Program-made: the position numbers and the translations under genes
Notes under the pieces: model-generated
Database searches by the model: none
Told to the model about the DNA's origin: nothing
The model's input: only the letters and a program-made list of their open reading frames with translations
NCBI GenBank assembly: GCA_963734435.1
Contig: CAVTHA010000002.1
Location: 62,001 to 126,000 of the forward strand
Reading direction: 5' to 3'
Length of the DNA stretch: 64,000 nt
Source: Bog-756 sp963734435
Lineage (GTDB): Bacteria; Actinomycetota; Acidimicrobiia; Acidimicrobiales; RAAP-2
In this document: piece after piece, positions 26,469-35,244 of the stretch
How positions within the stretch are numbered: the first letter of the stretch is position 1
Layout of the letters: every line of letters begins with the position of its first letter

Positions 26469-27340
26469 GGTTCTCGTACGCCGAGTCGATGGTCGACCCG
26501 ACCTTCTACCTGCCGCTGGCGCAGGCGGCGGAAGGCGCCGGCTACGACGGCATGGTCGTCCCCGACAGCATCTGCTACCCCATGAAATCGGACTCTTCCT
26601 ACCCGTTCTCGCCGGACCACTCGCGGGAGTTTCTCGACGACAAGCCGTTCATCGAGCCGTTCTCCCTCATCCCAGCGATGGGGGCGGTCACTGATCACAT
26701 CCGGTTCATCACGTTCGTCCTGAAGCTTCCGACTCGCCATCCGCTCCTGGTGGCCAAGCAAGCCACCTCGGTGGCGGTGCTGACCGGCAACCGGCTGTCC
26801 CTCGGGGTGGGTACCAGCCCGTGGCCCGAGGACTACGAGTTGTGCGACGTGCCCTGGGAGGGCCGCGGGCAGCGCATGGACGAAGCGCTGGACGTCGTCC
26901 GGGGCCTGTCCGCGGGTGGGTACTTCGAATACCACGGATCCGTCTATGACCTGCCGCCGGTCAAGATCAGCCCCACTCCGGACCTCCCGATCCCGATCCT
27001 CATCGGAGGCCACGCCGTGCCGGCACTGCGCCGGGCCGCCCGGTCCGACGGGTGGCTGCACGGTGGGGGAGACCCGGGCGACCTGCCCGCGCTCTTGGAA
27101 CAGCTCCGGAAGCTGCGGGTGGAGGAGGGGACGTCCGACCGCCCGTTCGAGATTCACGTCATATCAACCGAGGCGTACACCGTCGACGGCATCCGGCGAC
27201 TCGAGGACCAGGGGGTCACCGACGTCATCGTGGGGTTCCGCTGGCCCTACATGACCGGACCCGACACCGAGGCCCTCCAGGTGAAGGTCGACAACCTGTG
27301 CCGTTACGCCGACGACGTCATCAGTGCCGTGCGGCGATGA
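26465..27340 (+). CDS. LLM-class, probably F420-dependent, oxidoreductase
   Basis: A 291-residue TIM-barrel flavin/F420 oxidoreductase of the luciferase-like monooxygenase superfamily. Family marks are LPLAQAAEGAGYDGMVVPDS, TFVLKLPTRHPLLVAKQATSVAVLTGNRLSLGVG and PILIGGHAVPALRRAARSDGWL. Actinobacterial proteins of this shape usually use coenzyme F420 rather than FMN, but the sequence alone does not prove it. The start is the GTG at 26465, overlapping the upstream gene; its stop overlaps the SnoaL-like gene start. Confidence 0.88.
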   Translation: MRFSYAESMVDPTFYLPLAQAAEGAGYDGMVVPDSICYPMKSDSSYPFSPDHSREFLDDKPFIEPFSLIPAMGAVTDHIRFITFVLKLPTRHPLLVAKQATSVAVLTGNRLSLGVGTSPWPEDYELCDVPWEGRGQRMDEALDVVRGLSAGGYFEYHGSVYDLPPVKISPTPDLPIPILIGGHAVPALRRAARSDGWLHGGGDPGDLPALLEQLRKLRVEEGTSDRPFEIHVISTEAYTVDGIRRLEDQGVTDVIVGFRWPYMTGPDTEALQVKVDNLCRYADDVISAVRR

Positions 27341-27732
27341 AGAGTGCCCGCCAATTGGCCGAGGCCTCCATGGCCGCGGTGGAGTCGGGCGACAGACCGG
27401 GGTGGTTGGCCCTGTTCGCCGACGATGCCGTCGTGGAGGACCCCGTCGGCCCGTCGGCCTTCGACCCGGACGGCCACGGCCATCGAGGATCGGCTGCCAT
27501 TGCCGCTTTCTACGACACGGTGATCGCGGTAAACGAATCGATCCGGTTCACGGTGCACCAATCGCTCCTGTGTGGCGACGAGGTGGCCAACGTCGGGGTC
27601 ATCCGGATCACCCTGCCGGGCGGCTCGGCGGTCGAGGTGGACGGGGTCTACACCTATCGCCGGTCACCCGACGGCAAGATCGCTGCACTGCGCGCCTACT
27701 GGGAGCCGGAGAAGGTGCGCCCCGTCCCCTAG
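27337..27732 (+). CDS. SnoaL-like ketosteroid-isomerase-fold protein
   Basis: A 131-residue NTF2-fold protein with LAEASMAAVESGDRPGWLALFADDAVVEDPVG at its start, a central HGHRGSAAIAAFYD and the late strand GVYTYRRSPDGKIAALRAYW. The fold houses isomerases, dehydratases and binding proteins. Its ATG overlaps the stop of the LLM oxidoreductase gene (ATGA). That coupling suggests the two act on the same small lipophilic substrate, which is inference. Confidence 0.82.
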   Translation: MKSARQLAEASMAAVESGDRPGWLALFADDAVVEDPVGPSAFDPDGHGHRGSAAIAAFYDTVIAVNESIRFTVHQSLLCGDEVANVGVIRITLPGGSAVEVDGVYTYRRSPDGKIAALRAYWEPEKVRPVP

Positions 27733-27761
27733 CCCGGGTCGGCAGCCGGCTTCGCTGACTC

Positions 27762-28919
27762 TCAGCCGGTGAATCCGTACTGTTGGTGGGCCCCCATGAC
27801 CGCGCACTCGAACATCCCGTATCCGACATGGCCCTCGTAGGTGAACCGAGCGGCGTACTCGGTCAGGCCCCAGTTGGAATAGGAGGAGTCGGCGGGCGGT
27901 ACCTGCTGCCCCTGGACGACCAGGTTTCCCTGGTACATGCCGTGCTTCCAGTCGGGCTCGAGGCCGTAGCCGGTCCCGAGCAGCAGGGGGAACGCCAGCA
28001 GGGTTTCGACCTCGACCTCGGCCGTGAGCTTCCCGCCGGCGCCGTAGTAGGTGAGGGTCGCCCCGGTCACCGACCTCGTGTCGGGCGCGAACCGGAGCGC
28101 GTGCTCGGGCCGGCCCAGCCACTCGGCTTCCTGTCCCGAGCCCAGTCGGGCGACCCGATGGGCGTCCTGCATGATGCGCTCACCGCTCGGACGCTCCTGG
28201 ACGATGGTCACCATGGCATGGTCCTCGAATCTGACCGGGGCGTAGATCCAGAAGAATCCGCCCTCGGCGTCGGTCGATCGGATGCCGGGTGGCTCCGGCT
28301 CGCCGACCGGCCGCACGCCCCACGAGCGGTCTCGTGCTCCCCAGTAGCGCTCGGGAGACAGGTGGACCTCGCGGTCGCCGACCCGCAGCGCACCCGTCCA
28401 CGAGCCGACTTGAGCGAACCGGGTGGAGTCGAAGATCACCCGGGAGAACTGGCGATCGAAATGCCGGGCCTCGAGATGGGCCTCGCAGAACCCGTCGTAG
28501 ACGGCGTCGAGCTCCACGCCCCATTCGTTGGGTTCGACGATCACCCTGACCTGTTCCAGCCCCTTGTTCACCTCGACACGAATGGGTCCCACCGAGGTAT
28601 CCATCCGGTCGGCGCCGAGCGTCTTCGAGGACCGGACGACCCGATGGTCGTCCCCCCAGAGCACCGAGACGAAGGCGTCCGCCACGCTCAGATTGGGGTA
28701 TTGGCCGACCCCGATCACCGCGAACAGCTCTCCGTCGGTCCCGTGTACCTCACCGGTTCCGTGGATGTTGAAGTAGTAGCGGTCGTAGAAGTTGCGGTCG
28801 GAGGGACCGACGAAGCGCATGGGTTCGGAGATCTGGTGAACCGGGTAGTCGTCGAGTGGGGAGAGCACGTTCACTCCTCGGTGGTCTGGGGTCGCCTGGG
28901 GTCCGGAGTGGACCTCCAT
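27762..28919 (-). CDS. DUF7065/AttH-like lipocalin-type protein
   Basis: A 385-residue, beta-rich soluble protein with features of the lipocalin-like DUF7064/DUF7065 (AttH/CrtC-related) family often found near lipid and steroid degradation genes of actinobacteria. Segments such as NFYDRYYFNIHGTGEVHG, ERYWGARDRSWGVRPVG and MYQGNLVVQGQ fit two consecutive lipocalin-like halves. It lacks a signal peptide. It diverges from an aldehyde dehydrogenase across an intergenic region with two inverted repeats. No reaction is known. Confidence 0.7.
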   Translation of the reverse strand: MEVHSGPQATPDHRGVNVLSPLDDYPVHQISEPMRFVGPSDRNFYDRYYFNIHGTGEVHGTDGELFAVIGVGQYPNLSVADAFVSVLWGDDHRVVRSSKTLGADRMDTSVGPIRVEVNKGLEQVRVIVEPNEWGVELDAVYDGFCEAHLEARHFDRQFSRVIFDSTRFAQVGSWTGALRVGDREVHLSPERYWGARDRSWGVRPVGEPEPPGIRSTDAEGGFFWIYAPVRFEDHAMVTIVQERPSGERIMQDAHRVARLGSGQEAEWLGRPEHALRFAPDTRSVTGATLTYYGAGGKLTAEVEVETLLAFPLLLGTGYGLEPDWKHGMYQGNLVVQGQQVPPADSSYSNWGLTEYAARFTYEGHVGYGMFECAVMGAHQQYGFTG

Positions 28920-28945
28920 CGGCTCTGGGTGGCACCGGGAGCGTA

Positions 28946-28976
28946 TCGAGGATCGCTCCGAAGGAACGATCCTCGA
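28946..28976. promoter_or_regulatory. long inverted repeat in a divergent promoter region
   Basis: Perfect 10-bp arms TCGAGGATCG and CGATCCTCGA are separated by 11 bases that contain a further TCC/GGA pairing. It lies between two divergent genes and not at their 3' ends, so an operator is more likely than a terminator. Confidence 0.45.
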
Positions 28977-28996
28977 GTACCCGGACTACCATCTAG

Positions 28997-29007
28997 GAAC
29001 GCAGTTC
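28997..29007. promoter_or_regulatory. TetR-type half-site pair GAAC-GCA-GTTC
   Basis: A short palindrome within the same divergent intergenic region, 68 bases before the aldehyde dehydrogenase GTG. Its AAC...GTT core recalls operators of lipid-catabolism TetR repressors such as KstR, but the 3-base spacing differs from the classic 2-base KstR site. Confidence 0.3.
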
Positions 29008-29074
29008 TGTCCGCTCCACCAGGCGGAACCGAATGCCGTGCAACCAGAGTCGGGAGCCTGTCCAGGGAGGGACC

Positions 29075-30532
29075 GTGAAGTCGTACGATCGTCTGTTCAT
29101 CGGAGGGGAGTGGGTCGAACCCGCGTCGTCAGCAGTATTCGACGTGGTCTCACCGGCCACCGAGCAATTGGTAGGTCGGGTCCCGGAGGCTCAGAATGCC
29201 GACGTCGACCGGGCGGTGACCGCCGCCCGTGAGGCATTCGACCATGGCCCATGGCCCCGCATGAAGCCCACCGAACGTGCCGCCGTGCTGACCAAGGTGG
29301 CCGAGGCCATCCGTAACGACATGCAGGGCATCTCCGAGCTGATCTCGAACGAGATGGGATCACCGGTGTCGTGGGGGACCATGGCTCAGGTGCTGGCTCC
29401 GACCATGATCCTCGACTACTACGCCGGGTTGGGCTCGACGTTCGCCTTCGACACGGTCAAGGACGGCCTGCTCGGGCCGGTTCTGGTCTCGAAGGAGCCA
29501 GTCGGCGTGGTGGCCGCCATCACCCCATGGAACGTTCCGCTCTTTCTGGCCTGCGCCAAGCTTTCTCCGGCCCTCCTGTCCGGAAGCACGGTGGTCTTCA
29601 AGCCGGCGCCGGAGACACCGATCGATGCCAATGTGTTGGCCGAGATCTTTGCCGACGCCGGCCTGCCCAAGGGTGTGCTCAGTGTGGTCCCCGCCGGGCG
29701 TGAGGTCGGCGAGCACCTGGTGAACCATCCCGGCGTCGACAAGGTGTCGTTCACCGGTTCGACAGCTGCGGGACGGAAGATCGGCGCGGCGTGTGGTGCG
29801 AACCTCAAGCGGTTCAGCCTCGAGCTGGGGGGGAAGTCAGCGGCCATCTTGCTCGACGACGTCGATCTCGGGGTCTCCATTCCGCTCATGATGCCGAACG
29901 CCATCATGAACAACGGGGAGGCGTGCATCTCATTGACACGGATACTCGCTCCCCGTGACCGGTACGCGGAAGTGACCGAGGCCCTGGTCGAGCAGGTGCG
30001 GTCGATGAAAGTGGGCGACCCGCTCGATCCCGACACCGAGGTCGGTCCGTTGGTGGCCGAGCGGCAACGGGAGCGGGTGGAGAACTACATCCGCATTGGG
30101 CAGGAGGAAGGGGCCAAAGTTGCCGTCGGTGGCGGGCGCCCTGCGGGCATGGATACGGGGTGGTACGTCGAACCGACCGTGTTCGTGGACGTCGACAACG
30201 GGATGCGCATCGCCCAGGAGGAGATCTTCGGCCCGGTGCTGTCGCTGATCCCGTATGACGACGATGACGACGCCATTCGCATTGCCAACGACTCCGATTA
30301 CGGCCTGTGCGGAGCGGTGTTCAGCGGGTCGAACGACCGTGGACTCGACGTGGCGAGAAGAGTCCGGACCGGCACCTACATGGTCAACTCCAATGTGCCG
30401 ATCGACTTCTCCTCCCCGTTCGGCGGGTACAAGACGTCGGGTGTGGGCCGGGAGTTCGGCGAGGACGGCCTCGAGCTCTTCCTGGAGAAGAAGACCATCA
30501 ACCTTCCGGCCGGGTACGTCCCGACGACCTGA
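29075..30532 (+). CDS. NAD(P)-dependent aldehyde dehydrogenase
   Basis: A 485-residue ALDH that oxidises an aldehyde to a carboxylate. Catalytic residues are all present: Asn153 in TPWNVP, Glu250 in LELGGKS and Cys284 in NNGEACISLTRI. In that block Glu replaces the usual Gln before Ala-Cys. The cofactor loop (SFTGSTAAGRKI) and the C-terminal PFGGYKTSGVGREFG are typical. The start is the GTG at 29075, with AGGGAGGG upstream. The substrate is unknown; a DUF7065-like gene diverges from it. Confidence 0.92.
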   Translation: MKSYDRLFIGGEWVEPASSAVFDVVSPATEQLVGRVPEAQNADVDRAVTAAREAFDHGPWPRMKPTERAAVLTKVAEAIRNDMQGISELISNEMGSPVSWGTMAQVLAPTMILDYYAGLGSTFAFDTVKDGLLGPVLVSKEPVGVVAAITPWNVPLFLACAKLSPALLSGSTVVFKPAPETPIDANVLAEIFADAGLPKGVLSVVPAGREVGEHLVNHPGVDKVSFTGSTAAGRKIGAACGANLKRFSLELGGKSAAILLDDVDLGVSIPLMMPNAIMNNGEACISLTRILAPRDRYAEVTEALVEQVRSMKVGDPLDPDTEVGPLVAERQRERVENYIRIGQEEGAKVAVGGGRPAGMDTGWYVEPTVFVDVDNGMRIAQEEIFGPVLSLIPYDDDDDAIRIANDSDYGLCGAVFSGSNDRGLDVARRVRTGTYMVNSNVPIDFSSPFGGYKTSGVGREFGEDGLELFLEKKTINLPAGYVPTT

Positions 30533-30651
30533 CGGTCGCCGGCGGTCGGCCGGCCGGCGCCCGGTGTCTCACTCTCCGCGGGCCCGTCCCACGGTGCGTG
30601 GCCACTCAGTGGGGTCGCCCGGAGGCACGATCCGAAGGCCAACGGGCCGCC

Positions 30652-30667
30652 AGCGGAAAATTCCGCT
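30652..30667. promoter_or_regulatory. AGCGGAA-AA-TTCCGCT palindrome
   Basis: Arms of 7 bp with a 2-base centre, in an AT-richer patch 105 bases before the acyltransferase start. It is possibly an operator or promoter element; no regulator is identified. Confidence 0.3.
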
Positions 30668-30772
30668 ATCGCCTCGCCACCCCGATCTGCGAAAATGTGC
30701 GGTCGCCGTCCCTGACAGCAGGAAAGACCCGCCCCGTCCCCGCCATGGTCTGAGTGGAGGCCCCCCAACCCG

Positions 30773-33055
30773 ATGAGTTCTGGCGCTCAGGCCACGACCT
30801 TGACCGACGATCCGAGTGCTCCCCAGGAGCGCGGTCGGCCGGTGCGATTCGGGTTCATCCCGGCCCTCGACGGGCTGCGGGCAGTGGCCGTCCTCGGCGT
30901 CATGCTCTACCACGGGGGTGCACCATTCGCCGCCGGTGGCTTCCTCAGCATCGACGTCTTCTTCGTCCTGTCGGGCTTCCTGATCACGACGCTCCTGATC
31001 GGAGAATGGGGTGCCCGACTCACCATCGGGCTGGGGCGATTCTGGGCCCGTCGCGCCCGCCGGCTGTTGCCGGCACTGTTGGTCATGTTGGTCGGGGTAG
31101 CCATCTACACCAAGGTGTTCGCCACCCCGGGAGAGTTCGCCAACCTACGGCTCGACTCCCTGTCGACGCTGTTCTACGTGTCTAACTGGCATTTCATCTT
31201 CGGCGGCAGCGACTACTTCAACTTCACTGCGCAGCCCTCGCCGCTCCAGCACATGTGGTCGCTCTCCATCGAGGAGCAGTTCTACATCGTTTGGCCACCG
31301 CTCACGCTGTTGGTGCTGCGCATGAGCCGGCGTCTCCGGCCGTCCCGGAGGCTGTGGCCGATCTTCGGTGTCGCAGTGGCGGGGGCGATCGCCTCCGCCA
31401 TCGACATGCGGCTCGCGTATCAGGGCGGGGCGTCGATCACCCGCCTGTACGAGGGAACCGACACCCGCTGTCAGGACATCCTCATCGGCGCCGCCCTGGC
31501 CGTCGGCATGGTCATCTGGGCCGAGCACCGCCCGCCGCTGCCCCATGCCTCCTTCGACCAGGCCGTCGACCAGGCCGTCGACCAGACCGAGCGTTCGCAC
31601 CCCTCGGCCGGCACCACCGGCAGGTTCCCACCGCGCCCACATCGCCGCGACCGGCACCGTCGCCGGGGTCCTGGCCTCAGGCCCATCAGCGCCTGGGAGA
31701 TCGGCTCGCCGTGGGCACGAATCGCCCTCCAGGTCATCGGCTGGTCGGCGTGTATCGCCGCCCTCTACCTCGGCTCCCACGTGGTGGGGTGGAGCCCGTT
31801 CATGTTCGAGGGGGGCTACTTCGTCTTCGCCCTCGGGGTGGCGGTGGTCATCTTCTGCGTCGCCACCGCCCAGCGCGCTTCCCTCTCGACCGCCCTCGGC
31901 AATGCTGCCTTCCGCTACATCGGGAAGATCTCCTACGGCACCTATCTCTGGCATTTCCCGCTCTTCGCGTTTCTCAGTGCCGAGCGCCTGCACCTCTACG
32001 GCTACCCGTTGCTGGTCACTCGCATCTCCGTCACCCTCCTGGTGGCCACCGGCTCCTTCTACCTGGTCGAGGAGCCGGTCCGAAAGGGACGCCTCCTGTC
32101 CTTGACCGAGTGGCGCGCCTGGCTGGCCACGTCGATGGCCTTCCTCACCGTGGTGGCTGTGACCCTGGCGGCGACCGTCCCGTCGACGGCCGAGGCGGCC
32201 AGCACGGGTCGGCTGGTCGGCGCCGAGTACACCGGCCCACCGGTGAAAGTCATGCTGTTCGGCGATTCGTTGGCCTGGCGGATCGGATTCTCGATGCTGG
32301 CCAGTCAGCCCGAGCTGTCCTACAACGTCAACCTGGACAACGGGGCCATCATCGGGTGCGGTGTGGTGCGGAGCACCGAATACCGGGGTCACGGCGAAGT
32401 GTCCCCCGTGACCTCGCAATGCAACACGTCGACCCCGACGTCCGGCCAGTGGCCGGCCCAGTGGACGGGCGACCTCGGGCAATTCCAACCAAACGTGGTG
32501 ATCGTGCTGGCCGGCCGGTGGGAGGTGTCGGACCGCTTGATCGACGGCAAGTGGATGCACATCGGCGAGCCGGCGTTCGACGCCGACCTCAGACAGTCGC
32601 TGGAACAGGCGGTACAGGTCGGTACGTCCACGGGCGCCCTGATGGTCCTGATGACCTCGCCTTGCTTCAACTCGGGCGAGCAGGACAACGGTCAACCGTG
32701 GCCTGAGGACTCATCCACCCGCCTGGCCGAGTACAACGCCATGGTCGGGCAGGTGGCGGCCGAGCATCCGACCACCGTGCAGCTCGACGACTTCGGAAGC
32801 CAACTCTGCCCCGGTGGGGTCTACACCCCGACCATCGGCGGGGTCCAGGTTCGCGACGGGGACGGGGTGCATGTACCTCCGACCCCAGCGGCCGGTCAGT
32901 GGCTCGATGCCCGGATCTTGCCGGAGGCCATCAAAGTCGGGCGGCTCCAGATGGCCGGCCAGAGACTCAACCCTCCAGGCACACCGACGAGCTCATCGTC
33001 ACCATCCCGCTCGCCGGTCCTCTCGGCGGAGGGTGGGAATCTCCGAGGTTCCTGA
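30773..33055 (+). CDS. OafA/YrhL-type acyltransferase with C-terminal SGNH domain
   Basis: A 760-residue integral membrane O-acyltransferase that transfers acetyl or other acyl groups to surface glycans. The N-terminal acyltransferase-3 domain begins FIPALDGLRAVAVLGVMLYHGG and has SIDVFFVLSGFLIT; its catalytic His is the one in LYHGG. Some ten membrane segments end near residue 470. The remainder is a periplasmic SGNH hydrolase-like domain (VMLFGDSLAWRIGF), as in O-antigen acetylases. A loop near residues 262-273 contains a 12-base tandem repeat. GGAGG precedes the ATG. Confidence 0.92.
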   Translation: MSSGAQATTLTDDPSAPQERGRPVRFGFIPALDGLRAVAVLGVMLYHGGAPFAAGGFLSIDVFFVLSGFLITTLLIGEWGARLTIGLGRFWARRARRLLPALLVMLVGVAIYTKVFATPGEFANLRLDSLSTLFYVSNWHFIFGGSDYFNFTAQPSPLQHMWSLSIEEQFYIVWPPLTLLVLRMSRRLRPSRRLWPIFGVAVAGAIASAIDMRLAYQGGASITRLYEGTDTRCQDILIGAALAVGMVIWAEHRPPLPHASFDQAVDQAVDQTERSHPSAGTTGRFPPRPHRRDRHRRRGPGLRPISAWEIGSPWARIALQVIGWSACIAALYLGSHVVGWSPFMFEGGYFVFALGVAVVIFCVATAQRASLSTALGNAAFRYIGKISYGTYLWHFPLFAFLSAERLHLYGYPLLVTRISVTLLVATGSFYLVEEPVRKGRLLSLTEWRAWLATSMAFLTVVAVTLAATVPSTAEAASTGRLVGAEYTGPPVKVMLFGDSLAWRIGFSMLASQPELSYNVNLDNGAIIGCGVVRSTEYRGHGEVSPVTSQCNTSTPTSGQWPAQWTGDLGQFQPNVVIVLAGRWEVSDRLIDGKWMHIGEPAFDADLRQSLEQAVQVGTSTGALMVLMTSPCFNSGEQDNGQPWPEDSSTRLAEYNAMVGQVAAEHPTTVQLDDFGSQLCPGGVYTPTIGGVQVRDGDGVHVPPTPAAGQWLDARILPEAIKVGRLQMAGQRLNPPGTPTSSSSPSRSPVLSAEGGNLRGS
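31556..31584 (+). repeat. 12-base tandem repeat inside the acyltransferase
   Basis: GACCAGGCCGTC occurs twice in a row and is followed by a partial third copy, encoding DQAV-DQAV-DQ in a cytoplasmic loop of the acyltransferase. Being a multiple of three, copy changes would keep the frame. Confidence 0.85.
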
Positions 33056-33083
33056 CGCCGGGCCGGGGAGTGACCGGTCCACG

Positions 33084-33563
33084 CTATGGTCCGACGTCCG
33101 GTGGCGGTATCGATGAGGGCGGCGGAGGCTGGTTGAACGTCGAGCTGTCGGCGAGCTTGCACTGGGCGTTGAGGGCACTGACCAGGGTGGACTCCGGCAC
33201 CCGGTTACCCTCCGAGATGGTGGTCATCAGGGCTTGCCATTGCGCGTCGTGGCTGGCCGCCTGGGCAGCGATGGGGAGTGCCGTCAGCAGCTCGACGTAG
33301 GCCCGCTCCTTCAGCTTGGCCGACTCTGGCTGGTCGGCCTGACCGTCGGATTCCTTCAGTAGGGAGATGGACAGATTCACATGGCTGCAGGCCTGTTTGG
33401 CCAGGGCGGTGCCACTGTTCCCGCACCCGCTGAGTGTTACCCCGAGCCCGATGGCGATGATCCCCCCGGCGGCTGACGTCCGGAGCATTCCCCATCTGGC
33501 GGCGACGGTCACCCCAGCCAGCTGCCGGCGGAGTCGAGGAGGTAGCGGCTGACCGCCAGACAA
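33084..33563 (-). CDS. putative lipoprotein
   Basis: A 159-residue protein with an N-terminal basic region, a hydrophobic stretch (AAGGIIAIGLGVTLSGC) and a lipobox-like LSGC at about residue 47, so it is probably a lipid-anchored secreted protein. Two Cys follow (QACSHVN and NAQCKLA). The C terminus is Pro-rich. The true start may be the ATG about 20-25 residues downstream (MLRTSAAGG), which gives a normal-length signal peptide. It overlaps the next minus-strand gene by 55 bases if the long start is used. Function unknown. Confidence 0.65.
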   Translation of the reverse strand: MSGGQPLPPRLRRQLAGVTVAARWGMLRTSAAGGIIAIGLGVTLSGCGNSGTALAKQACSHVNLSISLLKESDGQADQPESAKLKERAYVELLTALPIAAQAASHDAQWQALMTTISEGNRVPESTLVSALNAQCKLADSSTFNQPPPPSSIPPPDVGP

Positions 33564-34066
33564 CGGTCGAACACCTCACACATCATCTCCTCGCCAGCGA
33601 GTATGCGAGCGAGCGAGACGGGTGAGCGGGCCACGATGTTCAGTCGGCGTTCGGCGGCATCGGTGGCCGACGCATAGGAGTCGATGGCCGACACCTCGAG
33701 CGGCAGTTCGATGCCTCCCACCCCGGCCAGGTCGATGGCCAGCCGGAGCAGGTCGGGACCATTGGGGAGCGGAGGGAGCGCCCAGGTGAAGGTGAGGGGG
33801 AAGTGGTACTCGTCGGGCGGTTCCTCATCCTCGGGGAGCCCGAAGACCGCATCTTCGAACGACAGGAGGGTTCTCGGGTCGACCTCCAGGGCCAGGTGGA
33901 GATCGAGAGGACCCCCGCACCCGTCTTCGGGATGGAGCTCCACCTCCCAGACCTGTCGCAGCGAATAGGTCTCGACGAAATGGCGCTCGTCGTGCACGTG
34001 AAACCCATGGTCGACCGAGTGGTCCTTGAGGTCGGCCACATACCCGGCCACATCGATGACTGCCAC
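33509..34066 (-). CDS. conserved hypothetical protein
   Basis: A 185-residue acidic soluble protein (FHVHDERHFVETYSLRQVWE, FPLTFTWALPPLPNGPDLL) with mixed alpha/beta character and no motif I recognise. It lies immediately upstream of the lipoprotein gene on the same strand and diverges from the IMPase-like gene, sharing a 47-base intergenic region with it. Function unknown. Confidence 0.65.
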   Translation of the reverse strand: MAVIDVAGYVADLKDHSVDHGFHVHDERHFVETYSLRQVWEVELHPEDGCGGPLDLHLALEVDPRTLLSFEDAVFGLPEDEEPPDEYHFPLTFTWALPPLPNGPDLLRLAIDLAGVGGIELPLEVSAIDSYASATDAAERRLNIVARSPVSLARILAGEEMMCEVFDRCLAVSRYLLDSAGSWLG

Positions 34067-34113
34067 AGTTGTTTCAGCCTACCGGTCTCGGCCCCCTCCG
34101 GTATCGTCGACGC

Positions 34114-34859
34114 ATGGACGACGAGAAGCTGCTCGAGACGCTTCACGACACGGCGTCGGCGGTGGCCGAGGCGCTGAGCAAGCTGAGTGACTGGGGCCTT
34201 GCCGGCACTCGTCATGGCCAATACCGGTCGGATCTGGCAGCTGATGCCGCGGCCCTGGCGGTCCTCGACAAGGCCGGACTCGGCGTGATGTCCGAGGAGT
34301 CCGGTGCACGTGACATGGACAGAGAGGTGGTCGTGGTGGTCGATCCGGTGGACGGTTCCACCAATGCCTCACGGGGCATCCCGTGGTATGCGACAAGCCT
34401 GTGCGCAGTGGATGCAGCCGGGCCCAGGGCGGCACTGGTCGTGAACCAGGCGAGCGGTACTCGCTTCGACGCCATCCGGGGTGAAGGCGCCCGGCGCGAC
34501 GGCGTCTCCATTTCTCCCTCAGGTTGTGAGGCGCTCGGTGAGGCAATTGTCGGGTTCTCCGGGTATCCCCCACGTACCTTGGCTGGTCGCAGTACCGAAC
34601 ACTGGGAGCCGCCGCTCTCGATCTCTGCGCCGTGGCCGAGGGAGCGCTCGACGGGTATGCGGCCATCGGTGGATCGGAGCTCGGAAGCTGGGACTATCTC
34701 GGCGGGATGCTGGTGTGTCTCGAGGCCGGGGCGGTGATCGACGACTTGCGGGGGGAGGATCTGGTCACCGTCGACCACGGTGCCCGCCGGGTCCCGGTGG
34801 CGGCGGCGACGCCCGCTCTGCTGGCCTCGTTCTCGAAGGCGGCAGGTCCGCCGAGGTGA
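34114..34859 (+). CDS. inositol monophosphatase family protein, frameshifted in this sequence
   Basis: An IMPase-superfamily phosphatase. It has the metal-binding motif VVVDPVDGSTNASRG and, in another frame, the C-terminal WDYLGGMLVCLEAGAVIDD block. The initial frame continues to 34737 as unlike sequence. Adding one base at the GG of 34581-34582 restores PPRTLGWSQYRTLGAAALDLCAVAEGALDG, the expected middle. The repaired protein is about 248 residues. Substrates in this family include inositol phosphate, fructose bisphosphate and PAP, and cannot be chosen here. Confidence 0.85.
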
Positions 34860-34970
34860 CTCGGGCGGATTGAGCTGTTGGCGGACGATCGGGTGTGGGC
34901 GGCCTCAAGGGGCGGAACGCATGCCCGCACTACTGTGAATTTTGGGCGGCCCAGCCCGTCGGCCGTTCGA

Positions 34971-35043
34971 GGGCGTTTAGCTCAGTTGGTAGAGCAGCTG
35001 GCTTACAACCAGCAGGTCGTCGGTTCGAGTCCGGCAGCGCCCA
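34971..35043 (+). tRNA. tRNA-Val(TAC)
   Basis: Cloverleaf with acceptor GGGCGTT/AGCGCCC, anticodon stem-loop GCTGG-CTTACAA-CCAGC, T-loop GGTTCGAGTCC and no encoded CCA. The DNA after it is visibly less GC-rich and holds accessory genes. Confidence 0.96.
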
Positions 35044-35244
35044 CAGGGTTTGGGAGTAATGACCGCTAAGGTGCCCGACGGATCCCCTAGCGATTGTGGG
35101 CAACGGGCTCAGTTCACGGGTGGACCGATCTCATGGGGTCGGGCCAATGGGGCAGTGCCGTGACTCGTTCTTCCGCTATTGACAAGCCATCGCTTAGTTC
35201 TAAGGCTCGGCAGGCGGTTGCCGCCTCTGGGAAAGCCCGGCGTG

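Noticed and set aside
31145..32695. A 516-residue minus-strand frame
   Set aside because: Antisense shadow of the acyltransferase.
34971..35043. tRNA-Val as an attachment site with a duplicated 3' end
   Set aside because: I found no second copy of its 3' end in the window and no integrase gene.
35179..35184. TTGACA resembling a -35 box
   Set aside because: No -10 element at proper spacing, and no gene starts suitably downstream on that strand.
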